A stretch of 64,000 bases of DNA from JBFWRK01 sp050248955. Its GTDB lineage: Bacteria > Actinomycetota > Acidimicrobiia > Acidimicrobiales > Ilumatobacteraceae. Shown here piece after piece: positions 15,721 through 24,192 of this stretch; position 1 is the stretch's first letter; each line of letters starts with the position of its first letter. The notes beneath the pieces are model-generated. The model had not been told where the DNA came from. It worked only from the letters and a program-made list of their open reading frames with translations, and did not search any database. A program made the translations under genes and the position numbers. The DNA is taken from positions 1 to 64,000 of the forward strand of contig JBFWRK010000019.1 of assembly GCA_050248955.1 (NCBI GenBank), given 5' to 3'.

Positions 15721-16938
15721 TCAGCTCGTCGGTGTTGCTGCCGCGAGCGCGTCGACGATCCGGTCGATCTGCTCGTCGGTGATGACGAGCGGCGGGCAGA
15801 ACGTGTTCGTGTCGGTGCCGACTGCCCGGGTGATCACGCCGTCTTCGAGCATGCGATCGCGGATCGCAGTCGGATCGACGCCGGGGTGGTGCGACACGGC
15901 CCACACCGCCACCTCGCCGCGCGCCGACGCGACGATGCCGTCGGCGGCGAGCGCGCTCATGCCGGCACCGAGCCTGGCGCCGACGTGGACGGCCCGCTCG
16001 AGCAGCCCCTCGCGCTCCATGATGTCGAGGTTCGTGAGCGCAGCTGCGCACGCCGTCGGGTGACCCGAGTAGGTGAAGCCGTGGCGGAGGAAGAACGCGG
16101 GGTCCGCTTCGAGTCCAGCTCGCACAGCGGGCCCGATGAACACGCCGCCGAGCGGGATGTAGCCGGACGTGATCGCCTTTGCGAACGTGACGAGGTCCGG
16201 ACGGACGCCGTAGTGGTGGGCGGCGAACCACGTACCGAGCCTGCCGTATCCGGTGATCACCTCGTCGAAGACCAGGAACGCACCGTGCTGGTCGCAGAGG
16301 CGGCGCAGCCCCGCGAGGTAGCCCTCGGTCGGCGGGAACACGCCACCGGCGCCTTGGATCGGCTCGGCGATGACGGCCGCGACCTCGTTGCCGCGATCGG
16401 CCATCAACGATGCGAGCGCCTCCAGATCGTCGCTGGGTGCCTGGACGACGTCGGGGAGGAGTGGGCCGAACCCCTCGCGGTTCGGCGCGATGCCTTGCGC
16501 GCTCGTGCCGCCGTAGGTGACGCCGTGGTAGCCGCGCGTGCGGGAGATGATCAGCGTGCGCTCAGGATGACCGGCCTGGATGTGTGCCGCCCGGGCAAGC
16601 TTCATGGCGCTGTCGACGGCTTCCGACCCTGACGACGTGAAGAAGACGCGCGCCTCCGGCATCGGCGCGATCGTCTGCAGCTTCTCGGCGAGCGCGTCAG
16701 CCGGGGCATTGGTGAACGGGTCGAAGCACGAGTACGCCGCCAGGGTGCCGGCCTGGGCGGCGATCGAGTCCGCCATCTCCTTGCGGCCATGACCGATCGC
16801 GCAGTACCAGAGGCTCGCCATGCCGTCGATCAGTTCGCGGCCGTCGGCGTCCCAGAGCAGCGCGCCCTCCCCGCGTGCGATCGTGATGAACTGCTCGCGG
16901 GTGGGCTTGGCGAAGGGGTGCAGGAAGGCAGGCGGCAT
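15721..16938 (-). CDS. Class III (omega) aminotransferase
   Basis: 405-residue fold-type I PLP aminotransferase. Seen: GALLWDADGRELIDGMASLWYCAIGHG at the N-terminus, VFFTSSGSEAVDSAMKLAR (phosphate loop), ISRTRGYHGVTYGG, LVFDEVITGYGRLGTWFA (Asp binding the pyridine nitrogen), and the lysine in TFAKAITSGYIPLGGVF. This pattern matches omega-amino-acid:pyruvate or putrescine/taurine-type aminotransferases more than ornithine aminotransferase. It converges on the TetR gene with 4 bp between stops. TACCGT 8 nt before the ATG suggests a leaderless transcript. Confidence 0.9.
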   Translation of the reverse strand: MPPAFLHPFAKPTREQFITIARGEGALLWDADGRELIDGMASLWYCAIGHGRKEMADSIAAQAGTLAAYSCFDPFTNAPADALAEKLQTIAPMPEARVFFTSSGSEAVDSAMKLARAAHIQAGHPERTLIISRTRGYHGVTYGGTSAQGIAPNREGFGPLLPDVVQAPSDDLEALASLMADRGNEVAAVIAEPIQGAGGVFPPTEGYLAGLRRLCDQHGAFLVFDEVITGYGRLGTWFAAHHYGVRPDLVTFAKAITSGYIPLGGVFIGPAVRAGLEADPAFFLRHGFTYSGHPTACAAALTNLDIMEREGLLERAVHVGARLGAGMSALAADGIVASARGEVAVWAVSHHPGVDPTAIRDRMLEDGVITRAVGTDTNTFCPPLVITDEQIDRIVDALAAATPTS

Positions 16939-16946
16939 GGGCGCCC

Positions 16947-16952
16947 ACGGTA
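16947..16952 (-). promoter_or_regulatory. -10 box (TACCGT), leaderless aminotransferase start
   Basis: On the minus strand TACCGT is followed by 8 nt and then the ATG at 16938, without a Shine-Dalgarno sequence. Confidence 0.45.
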
Positions 16953-17084
16953 CTCAGACCCGACATCGGCTGTAGGGTGCCCGTCGGCACGATCGACCCG
17001 AGCGTGTTGGATCCTGTGTAGCGGCAGCCTCCGGGAGCGTCGTCGAGATCTCGACGCGCGGATGCTCGAGCGATCAGGAGTGCT

Positions 17085-17537
17085 GTGTCAGTCACATCTG
17101 CGGAAGAGTCGGTCACATCTGCGGAAGTGATCGACGAGTCGGCGTGGCGGCTGCACCCGTCGAAGCTGTCGGTGGTCGGTGCGGTGACTCGGCGCTTGGT
17201 GCCGTACCTCATCGAGGCCACGCTGATCCCGATGGTGCTCTTCTACGCGTTCTTGACGGCGTTCGATCTGACGTGGGCGTTCGTCGCCGCGCTCGGTTGG
17301 TCGTACAGCGCAGTGGTGCGGGGACGGCGTCAACGTCGCGGCGGCAACCGTGAGCTTCACGCTGCTCGTCACCGTGCCGACCGCGGTGTTCGTCGGCACG
17401 GCAACCGTCGCGGCCTGGATCATCACCTGCACGGGCGTCGTGCTGACGGTCTCGGACTCGGTCCGCACCGCGCGCTCCGAGGGACTCGCCACGGCCGTGG
17501 CGCCGAACGGTTCCTTGCGCGCCTACATCGTGTAGAG
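17085..17537 (+). pseudogene. Frameshifted small membrane protein gene
   Basis: From GTG 17085 the frame encodes a soluble N-terminus and two membrane helices (YLIEATLIPMVLFYAFLTAF and WAFVAALGWSYSAVV), after which it turns into Arg-rich nonsense. A second hydrophobic segment (SFTLLVTVPTAVFVGTATVA, then AWIITCTGVVLTV) continues in the +1 frame from about 17320 and stops at 17535. One extra base near the GGGG at 17321-17324 would explain the switch. The helices resemble the start of VC0807-like membrane proteins. The alternative is two remnants of different genes. The N-terminus carries a 7-codon direct repeat. Confidence 0.5.
17088..17129 (+). repeat. 21-bp direct repeat (two units) at the pseudogene start
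   Basis: GTCACATCTGCGGAAG occurs at 17091-17106 and 17112-17127, exactly 21 bp apart, duplicating seven codons (Ser-Val-Thr-Ser-Ala-Glu-Glu/Val). Confidence 0.85.
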
Positions 17538-17617
17538 CCGCGCGGCGTCTCAGCGCACTCGGCCGAGCTACGCGCATCTCGTGGACACGATCGCACGCAG
17601 GAGACGAGGATCGCGAG

Positions 17618-18226
17618 GTGCTCTTCTCGCAACGCTTCTGGCCCGGCCTCGCGGACGGCACGATCACCCGGACGTACCGGAGATGGGCGAAGCCGCAGGT
17701 CGTCGCGGGCCGGGACTACCGCTCGCCGGGCGGCATGCTGCACGTCGAATCGATCCGTGTGATCGAGCCGGGAACGATCGGCGACGAGGACGCGCTGGCG
17801 GCCGGCTATGCCGATGGGGACGCGCTCCGGCGCGACCTGCGTGTCGAGCCGCGCGCTCCGGTGTACGAGATCGTGTTCCGACCCGCCGGCACCGACCCGC
17901 GGGACGCGCTCGCAGCGGATGATGCGCTCGATGACGCCGCGGTGGCCGAGATCACCCGCCGCCTCGATCGCCTCGATCGGGCGAGCGCATCGGGCCTATG
18001 GACGCGCGAGGTGCTCGAGGCGATCGGGAAGCGACCCGGCGTGCGCGCCGGCGACCTCGCCGCCGCGTTCGGCCGTGAGCTCCAGCCGTTCAAGCTCGAC
18101 GTCCGCAAGCTCAAGGCCCTCGGGCTCACGATCAGCCTGGACGTCGGCTACCGGTTGTCGCCGCGTGGCGCGGCGTACGCGCGGCATACTTCCTCGGCCC
18201 GGCGGTCGCCCGGGTCTGCTCGCTGA
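17618..18226 (+). CDS. ASCH/PUA-like domain protein with C-terminal winged-helix-like region
   Basis: 202-residue protein from GTG 17618. The N-terminal 110 residues (MLFSQRFWPGLADGTITRTYRRW, VVAGRDYRSPGGMLHVESIRVI, YADGDALRRDLR, PVYEIVFRPAG) match the ASCH pattern: a short beta-barrel that binds RNA or nucleic acid. The second half (LDRASASGLWTREVLEAIGKRPGVRAGDLAAAFG, FKLDVRKLKALGLTIS) reads as a winged helix. Related actinobacterial proteins are listed as hypothetical. It follows the decayed membrane gene and precedes a short repeat and the SPFH gene. A nucleic-acid-binding role is inference. Confidence 0.7.
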   Translation: MLFSQRFWPGLADGTITRTYRRWAKPQVVAGRDYRSPGGMLHVESIRVIEPGTIGDEDALAAGYADGDALRRDLRVEPRAPVYEIVFRPAGTDPRDALAADDALDDAAVAEITRRLDRLDRASASGLWTREVLEAIGKRPGVRAGDLAAAFGRELQPFKLDVRKLKALGLTISLDVGYRLSPRGAAYARHTSSARRSPGSAR

Positions 18227-18279
18227 TGTCGTTGATGTCGTCGCAGTCGCCCTAGTCGCCCTAGTAGAGGAGCATGCTC

Positions 18280-19224
18280 ATGTCGGCTGGCCTTGCCGCC
18301 GGATTGATCGTGATCGCGGTCATCGTCCTCCTGTTGCTGCTCACGATCGTCACGGTGCAGCAAGGCACCATCGCCGTCGTCACGATGTTCGGCAAGTACC
18401 GCCGGCTGATGAAGCCCGGACTCAACTTCCGCATACCGGTGATCGAGAAGATCCACGAGCGGATCTCGATCCAGAACCGTGCCGTCGAGCTGCAGTTCCA
18501 GGCGATCACCGCCGACCAGGCGAACGTCTACTTCACCGCCATGCTCCTGTACTCCGTGCTCGATCAGGCGGAGGACACGATCAAGAACGTCGCGTTCAAG
18601 TTCGTCAACGCGCAGAACTTCATGCAGGCGCTCGTGCGCTCGGTCGAGGGCACCGTCCGCTCGTACGTCGCCACGAAGCGGCAAGCCGACATCCTCGGCC
18701 AGCGCCAGGAGATCATCCGCCACGTGAAGGAAGAGCTCGACAGCCAACTCGAGAACTGGGGCTATCACCTCCTCGACATCCAGGTGAACGACATCACCTT
18801 CGATCAGGTGATCACGCAGTCGATGGCCCAGGTGGTCGCGTCCAACAACCTGAAGATCGCCGCCACGAACGAGGGCGAGGCGCTGCTGATCCGCAAGACG
18901 AAGGAGGCCGAGGCAGAAGGCGCGGCCATCCGGATCAGTGCGCAGGCCGAGAAGGAGGCCGCGCAGTTGCGCGGCCAGGGCGTCGCGCTGTTCCGCGAGG
19001 AGGTCGCCAGCGGCATGGCGTCCGCCGCCTTCAAGATGGAGGAGGCGCACCTCGATCCGTCGTTCATCCTGTTCGCGATGTGGACCGAGGCGATGCGCCA
19101 CTTCGCCTCCGAGGGCACCGGCAACGCCCTGTTCCTGGACGGCTCGCCGGACGGCATGGAGCGCACGCTCAAGCAGTTGATGGCGCTCAACCTGATGAAC
19201 ATGGAGCCCGCACCGCGGCAGTGA
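18280..19224 (+). CDS. SPFH/Band 7 domain membrane protein (slipin-like)
   Basis: 314-residue membrane scaffold of the stomatin/prohibitin/flotillin superfamily. One N-terminal transmembrane helix (residues 4-24, AGLAAGLIVIAVIVLLLLLT) is followed by the SPFH domain (VQQGTIAVVTMFGKYRRLMKPGLNFRIP) and by a long Ala/Glu-rich coiled coil (EALLIRKTKEAEAEGAAIRI). These proteins form oligomers on the inner membrane and organise lipid domains or proteases. ATG 18280 is preferred over 18274 because GAGGAG (18267-18272) is then 7 nt away. No NfeD or peptidase gene adjoins, unlike many slipins. Confidence 0.9.
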   Translation: MSAGLAAGLIVIAVIVLLLLLTIVTVQQGTIAVVTMFGKYRRLMKPGLNFRIPVIEKIHERISIQNRAVELQFQAITADQANVYFTAMLLYSVLDQAEDTIKNVAFKFVNAQNFMQALVRSVEGTVRSYVATKRQADILGQRQEIIRHVKEELDSQLENWGYHLLDIQVNDITFDQVITQSMAQVVASNNLKIAATNEGEALLIRKTKEAEAEGAAIRISAQAEKEAAQLRGQGVALFREEVASGMASAAFKMEEAHLDPSFILFAMWTEAMRHFASEGTGNALFLDGSPDGMERTLKQLMALNLMNMEPAPRQ

Positions 19225-19254
19225 AGCGATTGCCCGGACGGATCACCCCGGGTA

Positions 19255-19375
19255 TACCCTGATCCTGCCGCTCGGTCAGCGAAGTCCGGTGAAAAGCCGG
19301 CGCTGTCCCGCAACTGTGGAGTCACGCTCGTCGTGGCCAAGCCAGGTCGCCTTTCCGGCGCGGTGCTCGCGAATC
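19255..19375 (+). promoter_or_regulatory. Cobalamin (B12) riboswitch
   Basis: The core AGTCCGGTGAAAAGCCGG (19283-19300) is followed directly by CGCTGTCCCGCAACTGT, the conserved junction of B12 aptamers, and the B12 box AAGCCAGGTCGCC lies at 19339-19351. It precedes a complete B12 uptake and assembly operon, which confirms the call. Binding of adenosylcobalamin is expected to lower expression. Outer boundaries are approximate. Confidence 0.93.
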
Positions 19376-19420
19376 ACCCCTCGAGGACAGGGACCTTCGC
19401 CGGCACGGTCCCACAGGCCG

Positions 19421-19456
19421 CTGTCGCTGGAGAACCACCACTCGAGCGACAGGAGG
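19421..19456 (+). promoter_or_regulatory. Putative riboswitch expression platform: hairpin touching the ribosome site
   Basis: CTGTCGCT (19421-19428) pairs perfectly with AGCGACAG (19445-19452), and the right arm includes the first two bases of AGGAGG (19451-19456), the ribosome site of btuF. This arrangement suits translational control. It is an inference from base pairing by eye. Confidence 0.5.
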
Positions 19457-19462
19457 AACCTG

Positions 19463-20410
19463 ATGAGACGACCATTCCGCTTCGCTCTCGCGGCGCTCGC
19501 CGCGACCTTGCTCTTCGCCTCCGCGTGCAGCGACGACATTCCGGACGAGCAATCGGCGACCACCGAACCAGCCGAGCAACAGACGGCCGAACAACCAGCG
19601 ACCACCGGACAACCGGCGGCAACCGACGGCGCCGTCGAGTCGTCGCCGGCCAAGATCATCTCGTTGTCGCCGAGCCTCACCGAGACGCTGTTCGCGATCG
19701 GCGCCGGGGAGCAGGTCATCGCCGTCGATGCCCTCTCGAACTTCCCTGAGGACGCGCCCGTGACGGACTTGTCCGGCTTCGAGCCCAACGTCGAGGCGAT
19801 CGCACAGTACGAGCCCGATCTCGTGGTGGTGTCGGACGACATCAACAACGTCGTGAGCGGGCTGCAGGCGCTCGACGTCCCGGTGCTGCAGCTGCCGGCG
19901 GCAGTGACCCTCGACGACACGTTCGCCCAGATCGAGCAGCTCGGCGCAGCGACCGGGCACGTCGCCGATGCCGCCGGTGTCGTCGCCGAGATGCAGTCGC
20001 GCATCGGCGAGATCCTGGCGACGACGTCGACGCAGCCCTTGACCTACTACCACGAGCTCGACAGCACGTTGTTCTCGGTGACGTCCAAGACGTTCATCGG
20101 CGAGGTCTACGCGTCGTTCGGGCTGGTCAACATCGCCGACGCTGCCGACACCGACGGCACGGGCTACCCGCAGCTCTCGGCGGAGTACCTCCTCGAGCAG
20201 GATCCCGCGCTGATCTTCCTCGCGGACACGAAGTGCTGCGCCGAATCAGCTGCAACCGCCGCTGACCGTCCCGGATGGTCCGAGCTCACCGCGGTGAAGA
20301 ACGGGACGGTCATCGAGCTCGACGACGACATCGCCTCGCGGTGGGGTCCCCGGGTCGTCGACTTCTACCAGGCGATCGCGGACGCGATCGCAACGGTCCC
20401 GGTGGCCTGA
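19463..20410 (+). CDS. btuF: Cobalamin ABC transporter substrate-binding lipoprotein (BtuF-like)
   Basis: 315-residue helical-backbone metal-receptor protein. The signal peptide ends in the lipobox LFASAC with Cys22, followed by a Thr/Glu/Ala-rich linker (about 23-55). The mature part shows IISLSPSLTETLFAIGAGEQVIAVD, FEPNVEAIAQYEPDLVVVS and EYLLEQDPALIFLADTKCC, typical of the B12/iron-siderophore binding class. ATG 19463 has AGGAGG 6 nt upstream; the frame is open further but lies in the riboswitch. The riboswitch and cob genes fix the ligand as cobalamin or cobinamide. Its stop overlaps the permease start. Confidence 0.92.
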   Translation: MRRPFRFALAALAATLLFASACSDDIPDEQSATTEPAEQQTAEQPATTGQPAATDGAVESSPAKIISLSPSLTETLFAIGAGEQVIAVDALSNFPEDAPVTDLSGFEPNVEAIAQYEPDLVVVSDDINNVVSGLQALDVPVLQLPAAVTLDDTFAQIEQLGAATGHVADAAGVVAEMQSRIGEILATTSTQPLTYYHELDSTLFSVTSKTFIGEVYASFGLVNIADAADTDGTGYPQLSAEYLLEQDPALIFLADTKCCAESAATAADRPGWSELTAVKNGTVIELDDDIASRWGPRVVDFYQAIADAIATVPVA

Positions 20411-21480
20411 TGGCGCACGCGGCCGCGATCCTGGCGAGCGGCGCTGCAGCCACGCGGCGTCACACCGTTCGCTGGACCGCGGTCGCCGGCGTCGTGCTGC
20501 TCGCCGCCGTGACGGCCGGGCTGACGATCGGACCGGTCTCGCTGCCGCTGCGCGGCATCATCGGCGAGCTCCTCGACCGGCTGCCGTTCGTCACGATCGA
20601 CAGCGGGCTGAGCGAGCTGCAGCGCGCGACGGTCTGGGAGATCCGGGCGCCACGCGTCGTCATCGGTGTGCTGGTCGGCTCGATGCTCTCCGTCTCGGGC
20701 GCGTCGTACCAGGGGGCGTTCAGGAACCCGCTCGCCGATCCGTACCTCCTCGGCGTCGCTGCGGGCGCCGGTCTCGGCGCGACGATCGCCATCGTGGCGG
20801 GCGCGGGGACCGGCGCGTCGGTGCTCTCACCGGTGCCGCTCGCCGCGTTCGCCGGCGCGCTCGCTTCCGTCGTGCTGACGTACATCGTCGGCGGAGTCGG
20901 TCGGGGTTCCTCGGCGACGAGCCTCGTGCTCGCCGGCGTCGCGATCGCCAGCTTCCTCACCGCTCTGCAGACCTACGTGCAGCAGCGGAACTCCGATGTC
21001 CTGCGCGAGGTGTACTCGTGGATCCTCGGGCGGCTCACCGTCGTCGGCTGGGTCGACGTCGGTCTCGTCGCGCCGTACATCGTCGTCGCGATCGCCGTGC
21101 TGCTGGCGATGCGTCGCACGCTCGACGTCATGGCCGTGGGAGACGAGGAGGCGACGACGCTCGGCGTGCGGGTGGCCCGCGCCCGCATCGTCGTGGTGAT
21201 CGCGGCCTCACTCGGCACGGCTGCCGCGGTCGCGGTCAGCGGGTTGATCGGGTTCGTCGGCATCATCGTGCCGCACACCGTCAGGCTGATGGTCGGCGGC
21301 AGCTACCGGCGGATCCTGCCGATGTCGATGATCCTCGGTGCCGCGTTCCTCGTCTCGACCGACCTCCTCGCGCGAACCGTCGTCAGCCCGGCCGAGCTGC
21401 CGATCGGCGTGATCACCGCGATGATCGGTGCTCCGTTCTTCCTGATCGTGCTGCGCACGAACCGTTCGGGTGCGACGTGA
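20410..21480 (+). CDS. btuC: Cobalamin ABC transporter permease (FecCD family)
   Basis: 356-residue integral membrane permease with about ten helices. Family motifs: EIRAPRVVIGVLVGSMLSVSGASYQGAFRNPLADPYLLG, GSSATSLVLAGVAIASFLTAL, and the cytoplasmic coupling region LGVRVARAR followed by SGLIGFVGIIVPHTVRLMVG. ATG 20410 shares its A with the TGA of btuF. Its end overlaps btuD by 4 bp. As part of BtuCDF it moves corrinoids across the cytoplasmic membrane. Confidence 0.93.
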   Translation: MAHAAAILASGAAATRRHTVRWTAVAGVVLLAAVTAGLTIGPVSLPLRGIIGELLDRLPFVTIDSGLSELQRATVWEIRAPRVVIGVLVGSMLSVSGASYQGAFRNPLADPYLLGVAAGAGLGATIAIVAGAGTGASVLSPVPLAAFAGALASVVLTYIVGGVGRGSSATSLVLAGVAIASFLTALQTYVQQRNSDVLREVYSWILGRLTVVGWVDVGLVAPYIVVAIAVLLAMRRTLDVMAVGDEEATTLGVRVARARIVVVIAASLGTAAAVAVSGLIGFVGIIVPHTVRLMVGGSYRRILPMSMILGAAFLVSTDLLARTVVSPAELPIGVITAMIGAPFFLIVLRTNRSGAT

Positions 21481-22265
21481 CCGCGCTCGTCGCCAAGGAC
21501 GTGTGCGTCACGCTCGGCAAGCGTCTCGTCGTCGACCAGGTCTCGCTCGAGCTCGACCGGGGTGAGTGGCTCGGGATCATCGGCCCGAACGGAGCCGGGA
21601 AGAGCTCGCTCCTGAAGGCGCTCGCGGGCGTGGTGCGCGCCGTGGGACGGATCGAGATCGACGGCGTCGCCGTCGACCGGCTACCCGCCCGCGACCGGGC
21701 CCGCCGGGTCGCGATGGTCGCGCAGAACCCCGTCGTACCCGATGCGATCACGGTGGCCGAGTACGCGCTCCTCGGACGCACCCCGCACCTCTCCCGGTTC
21801 GGCGTCGAGGGCCGACGCGACCACGAGCTCGTCGGCGAGACGCTCGAATCGCTCGGCATCGGCGCCCTCGCCGCGCGGCACGTGAGCACGCTGTCCGGTG
21901 GTGAGCGGCAGCGGGTGCTGATCGCCCGCGCGCTCGTGCAGGACACCGGTGTGCTCATGCTCGACGAGCCGACCACCGCGCTCGACATCGGCCACCAGCA
22001 GGACGTGCTCGAACTGGTCGACCACCTGCGCCGGGAGCGTGGCATCAGCGTGATCACGACGTTGCACGACCTGACGCTCGCCAGCAGGTACGCCGACCGG
22101 CTCCTGCTGCTCGTCGACGGACGGATGGAGGCGGAGGGCACGGCAGCCGAAGTCCTGACGGACGAGCATCTGTCGCGCTTCTACGGTGCGCAGGTCAGCG
22201 TCCTGTGCGTCGACGACGGCATCGTCATCGTCCCCCGCCGACCGTTCCGGGAGCCCCGACCATGA
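21477..22265 (+). CDS. btuD: Cobalamin ABC transporter ATP-binding protein
   Basis: 262-residue ABC ATPase. Walker A is GPNGAGKSSLLKAL, the signature is LSGGERQRVLIARAL, Walker B is VLMLDEPTTALD, and the switch His is in TTLHDLTLASRYADRL. It has the FepC/BtuD layout with a short C-terminal extension (RFYGAQVSVLCVDDGIVIVP). GTG 21477 overlaps the btuC stop (GTGA), and its own stop overlaps cobO (ATGA). It powers the uptake of corrinoids through BtuC. Confidence 0.93.
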   Translation: MTALVAKDVCVTLGKRLVVDQVSLELDRGEWLGIIGPNGAGKSSLLKALAGVVRAVGRIEIDGVAVDRLPARDRARRVAMVAQNPVVPDAITVAEYALLGRTPHLSRFGVEGRRDHELVGETLESLGIGALAARHVSTLSGGERQRVLIARALVQDTGVLMLDEPTTALDIGHQQDVLELVDHLRRERGISVITTLHDLTLASRYADRLLLLVDGRMEAEGTAAEVLTDEHLSRFYGAQVSVLCVDDGIVIVPRRPFREPRP

Positions 22266-22828
22266 CCGATCAGCCACCCATCGAGGATCCGCGGCCGGAA
22301 GGGCTGCGCGTCGCACCCTCGCTGGTGCTCGTGAACACCGGGGACGGCAAGGGCAAGTCGACCGCCGCGTTGGGCGTGGTGATGCGCGCTGTGGCACAGG
22401 GATGGAAGGTCGCGGTCGTGCAGTTCCTGAAGTCCGGTGAGTGGAAGACCGGCGAGGAGACCGTCGCCCGGCAGCTCGGTGTCGAGTGGTGGGCGATCGG
22501 TGAAGGGTTCACGTGGGATTCCGACGATCTCGACGAGGACACGGCGACGGCGCAGGCCGCGTGGGTGCGTGCGAAGGAGCTGATCGGCGCCGGCGAGGAC
22601 CGGCTCGTGCTCCTCGACGAGATCACGTACCCGGTGAACTGGGGGTGGATCGACGTCGCCGACGTGGTCGCAACGATCGAACATCGGCCCGCTCACGTCA
22701 ACGTGATCGTCACCGGGCGGGACGCGCCGGCGGAGCTCGTCGCCGTTGCCGACACCGTGACCGAGATGCGCAACGTGAAGCACGCGTACGACTCGGGCGT
22801 CGTGGCCAAGAAGGGCATCGACTACTGA
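22262..22828 (+). CDS. cobO: Cob(I)yrinic acid a,c-diamide adenosyltransferase
   Basis: 188-residue CobA/CobO/BtuR-type ATP:corrinoid adenosyltransferase. The P-loop NTGDGKGKSTAALG is the variant typical of this family; other motifs are VVQFLKSGEWKTGEE, GEGFTWDSDD, VLLDEITYPVNWGW and VIVTGRDAPAELV. It transfers the 5'-deoxyadenosyl group of ATP to cobalt(I). ATG 22262 overlaps the btuD stop, and TGATG couples it to cobU. Here it acts on imported corrinoids before nucleotide-loop assembly. Confidence 0.93.
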   Translation: MTDQPPIEDPRPEGLRVAPSLVLVNTGDGKGKSTAALGVVMRAVAQGWKVAVVQFLKSGEWKTGEETVARQLGVEWWAIGEGFTWDSDDLDEDTATAQAAWVRAKELIGAGEDRLVLLDEITYPVNWGWIDVADVVATIEHRPAHVNVIVTGRDAPAELVAVADTVTEMRNVKHAYDSGVVAKKGIDY

Positions 22829-23385
22829 TGGCCGCGTCCGGCGGCCGGCCGAGTGGCTACGTGCTGCTCGTCGGCGGTGCGCGGAGCGGCAAGAGCACGC
22901 TCGCGGTCGAGCTCGCGGCGTCGTCCGCGCGGCACGTCCTGTACGTGGCGACGGCCGAGCCGGGTGATGCCGACATGGCAGCGCGGATCGATCGGCACCG
23001 CGCCGAGCGACCACCGGGTTGGGCCACGGTCGAAGCACCACTCGATGTCGGCGGCGCGATCGTGCGCGCCGACCATGACGCGTTCGTGGTGGTCGACTGC
23101 GTGACCCTCTGGGTCGCGAACCTCGTGTTCGCCGATCGGACCGACGACGAAGTCCTCACCGCCGCGAGCGCGCTGGCCGGCGCGCTCGCGACCCGCGCCG
23201 CGCCGTCCGTCGTGGTCACGAACGAAGTGGGACTCGGTGTCCATCCCGAGACCGCCCTCGGTCGCCGATATCGGGATCTCCTCGGTGGCGTCAACCGTGT
23301 CGTCGCCGCCGGTGCGTGGCGTTCGCTGCTCCTCGTCGCGGGACGCGCCGTCCGCCTCGACGATCCGCTCGAGCTGTTGCGGTGA
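22828..23385 (+). CDS. cobU: Adenosylcobinamide kinase / adenosylcobinamide-phosphate guanylyltransferase
   Basis: 185-residue bifunctional CobU/CobP. Seen: P-loop LLVGGARSGKSTLAVELA, VLYVATAEPGDADMAARIDRH with the guanylylated-His helix, VVVDCVTLWVANLVF, and TNEVGLGVHPETALGRRYRDLLG. It phosphorylates adenosylcobinamide and then activates it with GTP. It starts one base into the cobO stop (TGATG) and overlaps cobS by 4 bp. Confidence 0.94.
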   Translation: MAASGGRPSGYVLLVGGARSGKSTLAVELAASSARHVLYVATAEPGDADMAARIDRHRAERPPGWATVEAPLDVGGAIVRADHDAFVVVDCVTLWVANLVFADRTDDEVLTAASALAGALATRAAPSVVVTNEVGLGVHPETALGRRYRDLLGGVNRVVAAGAWRSLLLVAGRAVRLDDPLELLR

Positions 23386-24155
23386 GCAGGGACTCCGGCG
23401 CCCTGCGCCGGTTGCGGACCGCCGGGTCGTTCCTGACGAGAGTGCCGCTGCACCCGGGAGGTGACATCGACATCGCCGGCTCCACGCCGTGGTTCCCCGT
23501 GGTCGGCCTGCTCCTCGGGCTCGTCGGCGGTGGCGTCTTCGCGGCGGCGTCGGAGGTGCTCACCCCGGCCGTGAGTGCGGCGCTGTCGCTCGTCGTCACC
23601 GCGCTCCTGACCGGCGCGTTCCACCACGACGGCCTCGCCGACATCGCCGACGCGTTCGGAGGAGGCTGGGACCGGGACCAACGCCTCGCGATCATGAGGG
23701 ACTCGCGCCACGGGACGTACGGCGTCATGGCGCTCGTGCTGTCGACCGCGGTGCAGTTCAGCTCGCTCGCGTCGATGACGGCCGCGTGGGGCCTCGCTGC
23801 GCTCGTCGCCGCGCATACCCTCGGCCGCGCAGCCGTCATCGTCGTGCTCGTGACCACACGTCCGGCTCGTGACGATGGCCTCGGGACCGACTACTCGGCC
23901 GGGCTCGGGCGCAGCGCCGTCTTCGTGGGGGCGGTGATCGGCGTCGGCATCACGTTGCTCGTGCTCGGTCTGTGGGCTGGACTCGCCGTGGGAGCGGTGT
24001 CGCTGACCTCGATCGCCGTCGTCGTCCTCGCGCAGCGCAAGATCGGTGGGATGTCCGGCGATGTGCTCGGGGCCATCGAGCAGGTCGGTGAGTGCGCCGT
24101 GCTCGTGGTCGTCGCCGGCGTCGTCCACGCCGGACACCTGCCGTGGTGGCGGTGA
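23382..24155 (+). CDS. cobS: Adenosylcobinamide-GDP ribazoletransferase
   Basis: 257-residue membrane enzyme that joins adenosylcobinamide-GDP with alpha-ribazole. It begins RTAGSFLTRVPLHPGG and has the signature FHHDGLADIADAFGGGWDRDQ, then IMRDSRHGTYGVMALVL; six or seven hydrophobic helices follow, and KIGGMSGDVLGAIEQVGE near the end is diagnostic. GTG 23382 overlaps cobU (GTGA). It is the last gene of the riboswitch-controlled operon; cobT/cobC (ribazole formation) are not in the window. Confidence 0.94.
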   Translation: MSRDSGALRRLRTAGSFLTRVPLHPGGDIDIAGSTPWFPVVGLLLGLVGGGVFAAASEVLTPAVSAALSLVVTALLTGAFHHDGLADIADAFGGGWDRDQRLAIMRDSRHGTYGVMALVLSTAVQFSSLASMTAAWGLAALVAAHTLGRAAVIVVLVTTRPARDDGLGTDYSAGLGRSAVFVGAVIGVGITLLVLGLWAGLAVGAVSLTSIAVVVLAQRKIGGMSGDVLGAIEQVGECAVLVVVAGVVHAGHLPWWR

Positions 24156-24192
24156 GCGAGCAGATCGGCCATCCGGCTGGCAGGCTGGTGAG

